Shown here in pieces: positions 25,990 through 36,300 of a stretch of 64,000 nt of DNA. Under the pieces are notes generated by a model. That model searched no databases. It saw nothing but the letters and a program-made list of their open reading frames with translations, and was not told the DNA's origin. The stretch lies in contig NW_019091547.1 of the NCBI RefSeq assembly GCF_001949145.1, forward strand, positions 253,945 to 317,944, read 5' to 3'. Within the stretch, counting starts at the first letter, position 1. Each line of letters opens with the position of its first letter. Source of the stretch: Acanthaster planci (Eukaryota; Echinodermata; Asteroidea; Valvatida; Acanthasteridae). The position numbers were made by a program, and so were the translations under genes.

Positions 25990-26357
25990 GTGAGTTTGTT
26001 TTGTCAAAAATTGCATTTTTGCTGTGAAGCCGCTAGCGGGGCAGGGGCCGATTTCCGATCCATGCCGCAAGCTCACCGTGTGCACAGTGGCCGGCAGGAG
26101 AGGGTTGTAAGGGCCATTCATGCATGATTTTAAAAAAAAATTTCCATTCGCAAAAATTGCACATCAGTTTAACGTTTGTCTCACTTTTTGTACAAAATGT
26201 ATCGCATTTTGCAATGCGAGTCCAGGAGTCCAGCTATTTCCATCACTGCGAACTCTTTCCAACTGTTTATGCTCTTGAGATTTCAGAAACTGGTGACAGA
26301 AGGGAGGGGGTGGGCTGTGGCACTGCTGATTTCATTTCAAGCATTCTTTCTCCACAG

Positions 26358-26473
26358 GGGAGGTTTATTGGGACAAGCTGTCTTGCTTACATTTGTTAGA
26401 CTTACTCACTTCACAAAGAAACCTGTATGACTTCTTGGGTTCCAAATCATTTAAATATATAAAGCAAGTTTAA
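26358..26473 (+). CDS. Candidate terminal coding exon, protein unrecognised
   Basis: The acceptor caagcattctttctccacag is strong. With two bases from a preceding exon, the frame reads EVYWDKLSCLHLLDLLTSQR, then NLYDFLGSKSFKYIKQV and TAA (26471-26473). The composition is protein-like, with amphipathic leucines. It could be the last exon of a plus-strand gene starting at the TATA-type promoter 370 bases upstream. No family was recognised. Confidence 0.3.
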
Positions 26474-27205
26474 GATCTGAGCACCCTAGTATAATGATGT
26501 TCATTGGAGGCACTCTTTCCAAGATTCTACTCAAGCACAGAGAGAAGGAAAAAAGCAATGTTGACACCTTGAGAGTGCACCCATGTATGTACATGAATGA
26601 TATAACCATAAAGAGAATCCTCCTTGAAAATCTGCTCTTTTGTTTCACTGCTGCCACCCCAGCTTAAGCTACATGTAAATCTTTGCTACGCTGACAACAC
26701 TAGTTTCATGTATACATGTAAGACAGCACTCTAAGCAACGACATGTATGGACATACACAAGGACACGTATATGTACATGCAGACCTTCATTGCATTGAGG
26801 AGCCAATTTCCTTTGTGAGGAAAGTCAGGGCGGGCTTGTGGAGACAAACGTTTGTCTTCATTCCTTTTTTGGTCCCAACATCTATATTTTGATACACGCT
26901 AAAACCAACCCAAAATAAAGACTGACTAAACAGTCACCAACTGGTACTCACACATGATGGCTATGGTATTAACCTCCAGCAACTAAAACGTCTTCATAAC
27001 GGTTAACTACATCATGTAGTGACGTGTTGCCTGCCGTTCAAAATCCAATTCACTATGATGGGTAGGCCTATGTCATGGTATCCGCTGATCTACATGCAGG
27101 GTTTTTTACACAAACTGATGGGAGGATGACTCATGCCAGAAGTTCTGGAATGCAAAGAGATTTTGGGAACGATATTATGAAAGGACTTATCATATTTGTT
27201 TGCAG

Positions 27206-27333
27206 TACCCATGGCTCCTCTGACTCCAACCAGCCGGCAGACCGTGGGCCGCAAGACAAGCTTGGTGCTCGAAACCTCAAATAACACCCACCCTAATGCT
27301 CATGACATTGGGGAAAGACAGAGAATTTCCTGA
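27206..27333 (+). CDS. Candidate coding exon, protein unrecognised
   Basis: The acceptor catatttgtttgcag is followed five bases later by ATG in good context (CCCATGG). The frame reads MAPLTPTSRQTVGRKTSLVL and continues for 40 residues to TGA at 27331. A second frame from the same acceptor (THGSSDSNQPADRG onwards) is also open, to TAA at 27284, so the true frame is unclear. Confidence 0.25.
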
Positions 27334-27841
27334 TATCATGACTATCAACGAACATTACGGTTACAAAAGGATGCTCCTGAAGCCATAGCTCCATGCTGAA
27401 GCTAAAACGTACGTGGTCAAGTCTGCAGGTGATGGTGTTAAAGACCCCTGCACTGATGTTAGTAAGCAGGAAGTTCAAGTCCCAACCAGGTAAAATTGTC
27501 CAATTTTTCTTACTAGAATGACTTAGCTTTCATCAGCCATGTCAGTTGCCTTAGACAGGACAACAATAAGCTGGTACATGTACATGTAAGGATGATAGGC
27601 TTGCATTCTTGCGGTCGGACATCCAGGAACTTCTGTTTATTATTCTAGCGCACCAAGCCTCCAAGGGTAAATTTGCCCTTTTGCCACGTGTTAAATGTTT
27701 GTAGTGGCGTCATGCCGACTGCGAGAATTGCTTGTAAGTTGTAGGCCCCAGGCCTACTCTTTTTCTTTTTTTTTTCTCTTTTTAAAAAAAAAAATAGGCC
27801 TAACATTAGAATACATTGAACTGCTTGGCTTAAAATATTTA

Positions 27842-28430
27842 GGCATGCCAGTGACTACTTCCTGAACACTACTCAGTAGGCCTTACTGCACTCCACCTAT
27901 CTGATGGTTCTGCACCCGGTGTCATTTTGAAGGTTGCCCAGCAGTCGTACCAGATAAAACATTCGTTCACACTTGCTTAAGCAAATCTTCCCCTGAAGAC
28001 CCTTATACTGAAATTTTACCCATGTCGACCTACGGGATTTGAGTGTATTTTGTAGCATTTAACCAATATTATTGTCAAAAAATGAAGTTTTTTCCTACCA
28101 TCCTTACCTCTCCTCCCTCTACGATTTGCACACATCTGCATTCCCTTGTGGCCGAACGTCACGCGCCAAAAAACAAAAAAGATGGTAGAGAAAACCTCGC
28201 TTTTTGATAACTATATAATATAGGTTAAATGCTACAAAATACACTCGAACCCAGTAGTTTGATAAAGGTAGAATTTCAATACACATGTAGGCCTAGGGGC
28301 AAGCGCTAATGGATGTTTTATCTGGTACGATTGCTGGGCAGCTTTTTAAAATGCCATAACATGTGGAACTAATGGAGTGCAGTAAGGCACTGTAGTGCCT
28401 TACTGTTCAGGAAGTAGTCAGTGACAGGCC
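27842..28430. mobile_element. Large foldback element with arms of about 255 bp
   Basis: The left arm starts GCCAGTGACTACTTCCTGAA and the right arm, reverse-complemented, starts GTCACTGACTACTTCCTGAA. Matching continues inwards through CTTACTGCACTCCA, CAGCA(G/A)TCGTACCAGATAAA and GAGTGTATTTTGTAGCATTT to TTTT(C)CTACCATC. The arms enclose a unique loop of about 77 bases (28104-28180). No reading frame was seen. The structure is that of a foldback-type or long-TIR non-autonomous transposon. Transcribed, it would form a long hairpin RNA. Confidence 0.85.
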
Positions 28431-28865
28431 AAACACTCAATAAGCCTAGGCTACCCCCAGAATTTTGGCATTTATTACCATTATTAGCACCCTGTTCCTG
28501 TAATAAAGAAATAAAGTCTACATTTTCGAAACAACTTACCTAAATAAGTTGGCGGTGATGTCCTCTTTCATATCAGAAAGAAAAAAGGGAAGGGCTTTGG
28601 TTTTTGAGTGAAATTAAGGGGTAAAATGGCAGAGTAAAATGACATGACCAAGAGCCATGAACGAAGATGAATTTGTGCATGTAGTCTGGTTCCTTGACCT
28701 GGAACCATAAAAGTTTCTTTTACAAATTCACTATATCCACAATGGCTGGGTCAGGTAACCAGACATGAAACAAAATGAAATTGGCGTGATGTGGTTGTCT
28801 TTCGCTGAACGCGAGTAAAAAGAATTCTGGTTTTGTTGCTTAAATATTGTCAAAATTTACCCAAA

Positions 28866-29009
28866 CTAGAGCGGGATTAAGGAATGGATCCTCAAAGTCT
28901 GAATGTTGGTTAGTTTGAAAAAGTGGACTTCGTTTTCCTTAATACAGGAACCGCGTGCTACTGCCAGTAATGCCATGGTAATGAATGCCAGAACTGTGTA
29001 CCCCCAGAA
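28866..29009 (-). CDS. Candidate terminal exon with a hydrophobic segment
   Basis: A C-rich acceptor (ggaccccccaccccag) leads into 47 codons and TAG (28868-28866). The start FWGYTVLAFITMALLAVARG resembles a membrane segment, followed by SCIKENEVHFFKLTNIQT. The opposite strand is open too, so the evidence is weak. No family was recognised. Confidence 0.22.
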   Translation of the reverse strand, partial: FWGYTVLAFITMALLAVARGSCIKENEVHFFKLTNIQTLRIHSLIPL

Positions 29010-29414
29010 CTGGGGTGGGGGGTCCAATGTCCGCCCCGCTCCCACGTACATGTATCTCTCCCCATTCAAAATCAAACTAGGCCTATACAAATTAAAATAA
29101 AGGACGGGTTCACTGTCTAATTCACTGCCTCAAGCTAAAGATGTGCAAGAAGTGGCTAGGGACTGACAACTCATTTACTCAACAGCAGGTATGGTGCTGG
29201 GGTCAGGCTGAAGGCCTAACCATCATGACATTGCTACATCTTAGTACTTGGGGCCCCTGCACAAAATTGCAGAGCCAGGATAAATCTATGGTATGGCTAA
29301 ATTTCTCCAAAACTCTGCAAAAACATAAGAAAATACACCATGTTAATCAATACATATATCCCTGCTTCAAGTAAATGACAACAATTTTATGTCTCTGGTT
29401 GATGAAAACCTTAC

Positions 29415-29640
29415 TTTATCGAATGAACACAGCTCGACCTTCCCTGTTTGACATGTCAAGTGTTGTCCGCCATGTTGAACAATTTTCCTGGTGCATGTTA
29501 TTTGATCACGTGACCAAATATCAAGCGAGGGCGTCCCGACAAGGCCGTGGACGGCGCGAATCGGCGCGCTACCGCGTTGTACTTGTATGGACACGAGGGC
29601 CTAGCGCTAGCGGTGGGCGGGTTTCTATCAACCAGGTTCT
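29415..29640 (-). promoter_or_regulatory. CpG-rich promoter-like island with 5' UTR exon donor
   Basis: Read on the minus strand, it has a GC box (CCCGCCC, 29621-29615), many CpGs, an E-box CACGTG (29507-29512), a YY1-like AACATGGCGGAC (about 29476-29465) and a donor AAA|gtaagg at 29415/29414. The short frame MADNT stops at once, so the exon would be non-coding. This is a plausible start for the RN-tre-like gene, whose first coding exon needs an upstream UTR exon; that link is inference. Confidence 0.35.
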
Positions 29641-32600
29641 CACTTTTACATGTGACTTCAACTAGCACCTGCAACCCTTCTCCACATTTCAAGTCCCCTT
29701 CCCCTCATTTTAATCACTCAGAGGTTTTTTAATATTGAACTCTGACCATCCTGAAGAGAAAACACAGCAGTTCAATCTTACACAGCAGTTCAAATGCACT
29801 TTCGTCATTTGTACATTATCAAATTTATTAACATTATGTGAATCAAAGAAAAACCCCACAATATACATGTACAGTTACACAGATTATCACAACATAAATA
29901 AAACCAGCCTACAAAATAACCTTGCACATTTTTTTCGGATACTCTTAGAATATCTTATTCCACAGGAATTCTGCTCAGCCAGGCTAGCATCCCACAAGGC
30001 ATCCAATGCCGGGTGCAATTCATAGTGCAAAATTACACAAAAAGCAATAGTTCACATGTGGTAGTATTCAATTAGACAAGCCAAAATCATTACAAGTCAT
30101 CAACCAGAAAAATGCCAATGCATCCAGATCACACACCACCGTGCATGGAAGGACATGAACAAATCTACAACACTTAAGTGACAAACGCAGCATAGCCTTT
30201 AATTAGATGAGACAAAAGATAAATACTGTTATACAATCTGTAGTACAAAAATGTTTTTTCCTTCTGTTTTTCCCACAATGATTTTCCATAATCAATTTGA
30301 ATCAATATTATCCAAGTTCTGGGTACAGGGTTAGCAACAAGCGGAGGCAGGGTTGTGACTTAGGGGAGGGGTTAAAAATTGTGCCCATTACAGTCATGGT
30401 AATGGATATATACAAACATACACAAAACAGAGGCAATAAATGTATTGAGGTTGTCATTGAAAACATAGCCATGTTTGAATTAACTGGCTCCAGCCAGAAG
30501 TGTCACATTGGACTCTATGGTGACCCATTGCAGCCGTGCTCGTGGCTATTTCACGAAGCTATTCCACAGTGGAAGCTTACATGTAAGTTTGCAGAAATAT
30601 CACCCTCAAAATGTACATGTGCTCCATTATTTTTGAAGAAGGCTGTGTTTCATTTCATCATAAGTAGTGGGGTTAATTATTTGGTATTTGGACAGCTGCA
30701 TGGAATTTCGAAACACTCAATGAACAATTGGTCTGCTTTTTGTACATACGGCCAGCTAGTTTCACCGCCCCCCCACTGGTAGAAAAAAAATATATGACTG
30801 TGATGTATACAATGAGCAGACCCAAATCTTCTAAAAGACCAGGAAAACTGAGGTCATTTGAAAGCATATCATCTCCAGATGTGGTTTCAGGCTATTCAAT
30901 TTAATGACACCAGCCTCCTCCGCCCACCCACCAGCTCAGCAACAATCCACCCTCTGCAGCAGAAACATCTCACCTTCTGCAAGGGAAGAGTGCCGCTTGA
31001 GTTCCAACAGTAAATGCTTGGAAGTGGCTCTGGAGCCTGTGCTTAAAGCAAAGGTCAGAGACCTAGGCGAATTCCATCACCTCTTTCAATAGGCCATGTC
31101 CGCAAGACTTGATTTGGCTAGGACTTACAGTACATACAAATCTATGGGAAGTGGCATTAGCCACATCATAGACTTGTGTGTAATTTCAAGACGCAGCCAA
31201 GTAAATTGGAACAGCGGTAAACTTCTTTGATATTCAGCTTGAGCCAATTTATTAGTTAATTTAATACAGGGTACAAACCAATACAGCAAGCAATTAGCTT
31301 CGCATATAAACTTCTTAGCAATAATTTGCAGTGCAACAAAATTTTGGCTTGGTGGGTTGCGCTTCTGGATTATGCGTTTTGTTTTACAGCCCTGTCACTT
31401 CTTATCCCTTGACGAAAAACATTTCCTATGATCGGTAAATCCACCAGACGGACTACGAGTATAACTCCAGTACTTTTGTTAACAACTACATGTAACACTG
31501 CGAGCAATGTGGACATAACATGTACAGTTTGTAAATAGGAGTACTTCAATATACAAGATTTTCAGTTCAACCTAAGAACATGCTACTTAGGCTTGCAAGG
31601 TGGAGGAGTTTGCCGGGCAATTGTATAATTTATTATAACATCTTTAAGTAATCACACACGCATAAATACAACAGCAACTCCAGCCAGTGGTCTTTGCCGA
31701 CTCCAAAATGTTAACAACTTGTGACTGGTGCACAGTGCTGGTGTACACCACTGCTTAACAGAGTAAAGCTACAAATCTTTGGGCTCATAAAAAATAAGTG
31801 ACATCGGACATAACACTAATGGCCAAACAGCACGTTTTCTTTCCCTCTGATCTCAAGGCTGAAGTTTGTGTCTCAACTGGGATGTGTGTTTTCATCGTCT
31901 TTCAACTGGCTTTGTCTTCTAGAATTTTTGCCTTGGACAATGACAAGGGATTTCAGTTCTTTCTAATGGAATCAAAATCAACTGCTTTACAAAAACTTTC
32001 CAAGAACAAAATTATTTTAGCCTCAAGTGGACTACAGGTCTCACTTTTATGGGATTGTTTTCTCATGTTTTGAAAGCCCTACCTATTACTGAAAAGACTT
32101 TTGTACAACTTTATAATTTATGTATACACAAAGTACTTCTGTTGTAAAAAACAGAAAGAAAGGAAATTAAGTAATGTTCACACTGTTTCATGACGCACAA
32201 ATGACACAAGGCTTGCTATTTCAAGGCAACCATACAAAATTTGCTTGATACTTCATTCTGAACCCAAATATTCAAACTGATACCTTGTCAGAGGTTGCTG
32301 TGATGCCATGCAGAAAGTTGGCTCCATTTTGTAATCAAACCACAGAGAGTCTTCTCCCAAGAAAATACAAGACCAAAATGGTTGGCTGTGCCACTCACTT
32401 CGTAGCTTTGGTCTTATATTTGACACACGTCCACATAAACCTTGCATGACTGCGAATCTCTCTGACTGGTTGAATGCTTTTGAGAGTCTATGGTGGCTAT
32501 GGATAAATACACATGTAACACGCACTTTGCGTCGCTGAACGAGCTGGATTTCAAAGAGATTTCACAGCTGTCTGTACGAGGCAATCCGGGCAACTAAGTA

Positions 32601-33302
32601 GCCATTTGCCGTATTGTTACTTGCAAAGTGCACTAAAGCGTACACATTGCCAAATTACCCAATTTATAAATGTTTCATGGGTATTCATGTTAATTTTTCT
32701 CAACTCTTTGATTAGGATGCCATTTTCTTTCTTTCTTTTTTGTAATGTTTTTAAACATTTTAAAAAGAATAGCAAGCAAACAAAATTTACGGGCCAAGAG
32801 CAGCTTTCAAGAAATGAAGGATAAACTTGAATAAGTTAAAACTTAATGATGGTTACAACTGTTAACTGATTGAGAATATGGCACCTGTGGGTCACCTGAC
32901 AGTTTTAACTGTCCAATCAGGTGCATCTTGAGTGAAACCAAGTTGGCCCTTTGGAGCGTGCAGGTAGTTCCGGGATATCAGTGTTAACAGCCTGTCAAAT
33001 ATGGTTCGGCAGTGTTCTTAGACTTGCACTTGTCCATTACATAAACATACCGCTGTCAACGTCATGCTGCAATTCGTTCAGCCGCAACCACAGTTTAAAA
33101 GCAACTGAGGGTTCCCACTTTCCATAATTATTGTCTGGTGCTAGGTGCATGTGAAGCCAGTACAGTCTTTTCTCTGTACAGAAAATCCTCCGAGATTAAG
33201 TCTGTGTGGCAGACGTGTCCCCGACATGACCATTCCTGGGTACTTTAGCACGAGTTCACTGACATTATCAGATGGTCAAGTCCTAAGGGACAGGCTTAGT
33301 GC
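29641..33302. other. No gene recognised; intergenic with repeat fragments
   Basis: AT-rich DNA between the promoter-like island and BAK. CAGCCAGAAGTG(T/A)CACAT near 30490 and TCTATGGGAAGTGGCA near 31140 are fragments of the repeat seen again at 33.9-34.04 kb. A hairpin pair (CACCTGACAGTT / AACTGTCCAATCAGGTG) lies at 32896-32933. Part of this should be the BAK 3' UTR. Confidence 0.4.
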
Positions 33303-33395
33303 TCACCGGCGTCCGATCCAGTACATGATACCTGCAGTTGTCGCTACTGCTACACTGACAGCAAGAAATAACCTGAACCCTTCTGAGGACTCAAG
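33303..33395 (-). CDS. BAK1: BAK coding exon 4 (C-terminal membrane anchor)
   Basis: After the acceptor agctatcag it encodes 30 residues beginning LESSEGF, followed by the hydrophobic run FLAVSVAVATTAGIMYWI and a basic GRR end, then TGA at 33305-33303. A single hydrophobic helix with a very short basic tail is the expected tail anchor for the outer mitochondrial membrane. No AATAAA signal was found close downstream, so the end of the 3' UTR is not placed. Confidence 0.88.
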   Translation of the reverse strand, partial: LESSEGFRLFLAVSVAVATTAGIMYWIGRR

Positions 33396-36300
33396 CTGAT
33401 AGCTGAGGGCAGCTCTCTGTTCAGAAAATGAAAAAAAGAAGAAAACCCAGCTTGAATTACCATACAAGTTTTATGATCTGGGGCAGTGTTTGAACGCTCA
33501 AGTAATAAGCTGGCCAATAAATTACCGGCGCTCTCCCACCGGAAGTGTAATGCAGGATGCAATTCCCTTTGAGTGAAGACTCCAAACTGAGTGATTCAGA
33601 GGGCTCATCTATTGGTTTATTAGGACGCAATTCAGTTGTTGGCTTTCCTAGGAACTCCTGTGAATGCTCAGCATGTCTACAGATGCACTGAACACAGACC
33701 GTTTCCTCGAGGCAAATGCTGAAGTAATCATAAATTGTGCAGTGCAAATGGTGTGACAGGTATTTAATGCTTGCTCTGTCCTGGATTCGTTTCACAACTG
33801 GATGTAAGGGTGGCTCACCAAATAGTGCTCTTCAACAATATCTAATAGAAGTCATCGACTGTGATAACATTCTTATACAGTTTGGCTGTGTATGGAATGT
33901 TTTGCTGCAGCCAGAAGTGACACATGGGGCTATGGGTAGTGACACGTGAGTCTATGGGAAGTGGCAACTGTGGCTAGACGGTGGCTTACATTGGTGCATG
34001 TGTTCCTTTCAGCTGTAGCCAATACTTTTGGACATGGCCTCAGGATGTGGTATAGGCCGTTTTCCAATACTTAACTTCGTCTCCGTCTCAGGCTTCGTTC
34101 CCAAAACCAATCCCCGATTGTGGGCCTGAAGTGTTTGAATTACACTGAATTACTGTAATTTTTGGCTTTCTTGCATCTTATTGGATGTTCCGTGGCACTA
34201 TTAAACTGATTACTGCGCTTACAGCTTCAAAGTCAGCTAGTAAAAAACAGTTGAAGCCTAAGACGGAGCCGAAGTTGAGCATTGGAAAATTGCCATAGAC
34301 CTTTATCGGGCAGACTGCTGCTTGTACGTGTGGAGGTAATGTTATGCTACTGGATTGTAAATAATTCAGCTGTCAAAATAAATGCTTAATGTAACTGCCT
34401 GATTGACCCACGTGCCTATTACTGTATCTGGTTAGAAAAAGCGTGATATTGGGGCTTACCCATCCGCCCTGCTGTGATATCCACTGAGCGATTCTCTCCG
34501 TGCATATGAACTGAACGATGCTGCCGATTATCTTGCCGATGAACTCGCCGATGCCGGCTTTGACACTGATTGCCACCTGGTATCCGAAAGACAACAGTGC
34601 GGCTATTCGCCCCCAGTTGATGCCTTGCGTGAATAGTCTGGAAATAAAAACCCAATAAATTCCATTGTAATTTGCTTGGACATCATACTTAGTTTTTATT
34701 GGTGTTCAGGGTTATCAACAGGCCAACTGTTGGGTAGTATTTTGGAGAAGCACAGTGAGAAGAGCTCTTGTGGGTTATGGCCAGGGATCGAGGGGCCTGT
34801 TCAAGGGGCACCTACTGCGCTCTAGGGGCAATGCCCCGGCGGGGGTTGAGGGACAGAGCCCCCTAAGGCTCCAGGATTCTGGGGTTTTTTAGGGGCAGGG
34901 AAATCAGGTTTTTAAGGCATGTTATTAAGTGTAATTTGTGTGTGTAGAAAGTGGAATTGTCAATAAAGAAAGATGAACACAGAATGAAGTAACACTTGTC
35001 TCATAGTATTTGTGCAACAATATACAGTAACTGTCAAAACACTGTTCTTTCAAAAACTAAACAGATTTAATGACCTTTGACCAGGTGAAGGCAGATACGC
35101 TCATCAGAAACTTTTTGACAATTGGCGAGAAAACATTTGCATGCACACGCATGGTATGACTATCATCATTTGCCTCGTACCCAGACTTCAATGTGAATTG
35201 TGTACCACGCATACCGGTACAAGTTCTGAGAAAGATAAAGTCAGTTGATACTACGTGTATGCGTAACATATGGCGTGCCCACTCCTGCTGGAATGTGACT
35301 GTGCAAATATAGACAGTACTGCAATACTGGAGTACTGCAAGTGAAGCCCGCCTCGCGTGTTGGGATATGGGGGCATATGACCGCTGTCGTTCATTTCAAG
35401 GCCTGGATTTGGGGGGGGAGATGGAAGGGTGTTGTGCGACAAGCGCCCCCTACATTCAAACTCTTCTCATTCAGTATTGTGCAGCAATGGCGTGCACATC
35501 CTTTATTTCTTAGCTGTGTGAACATGGACCATGATCCACGAACAGCCGGCAATAATTTTTATTGACAATTTATTAATTTCAACTGTGACTCGGAGTGTTT
35601 AAACCTGTATGGTATATTTTTTATATGGGGCTCTCACTCGTATTTACCGGCAATTCCTTTTTGACAGTGCCGTGCCAACTTGCCTACGCGTTGCCCAGAC
35701 ACACGTTTGTGTGCAACGGTCGGTTGTGCGTGCTGCATCTCCACGCGCTGTAAGTTTTGATTGAGCGTGAAGAATTTTTTGACTATACATGTACCCAAAA
35801 GCAATGGACAAAATTTGAATGGGACGCATCACTCATTTTTTTAATGTTGTGGAAAAAGGGTCATGTTGAAGGGAAGGATTTCCTTTAAACGACTACAGTT
35901 GGAAGGTGAGGTCTTTAAACATACAATGTACATTTCAGAAAAAAAAAATTTACATTGAAGGTAGGAGTTTTACAAATCAAATCATTGTTATGCATAGAAT
36001 TTACAGGTTTTAATTTGAGGATATCACAATGCAGCGTGTGCATTATAAACGTGTTCGCATGCAGGATCCATCATAGCTGGATTGAGAAGCTGAAATGGGA
36101 ATCCTTTTCTAGAATCTCCATAAAACAAAAGGCTGGTGTACGTATTAAAAACAGGAAAAGTTCTTCAATAATCCTTGCAGATAATGGAAACAATGGAGTT
36201 TGGAACTTTAAACGAAACAATTCCTTATGCACACTCCCTATTAATGAATGGAATAGGCTTACAGACCGTTGTAACGTAAACGTTAAACACCTTTCGCCCT

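Noticed and set aside
29600-29640. AACCTGGTTGAT on the minus strand, similar to the start of 18S rRNA
   Set aside because: The match stops after 12 bases and nothing rRNA-like follows.
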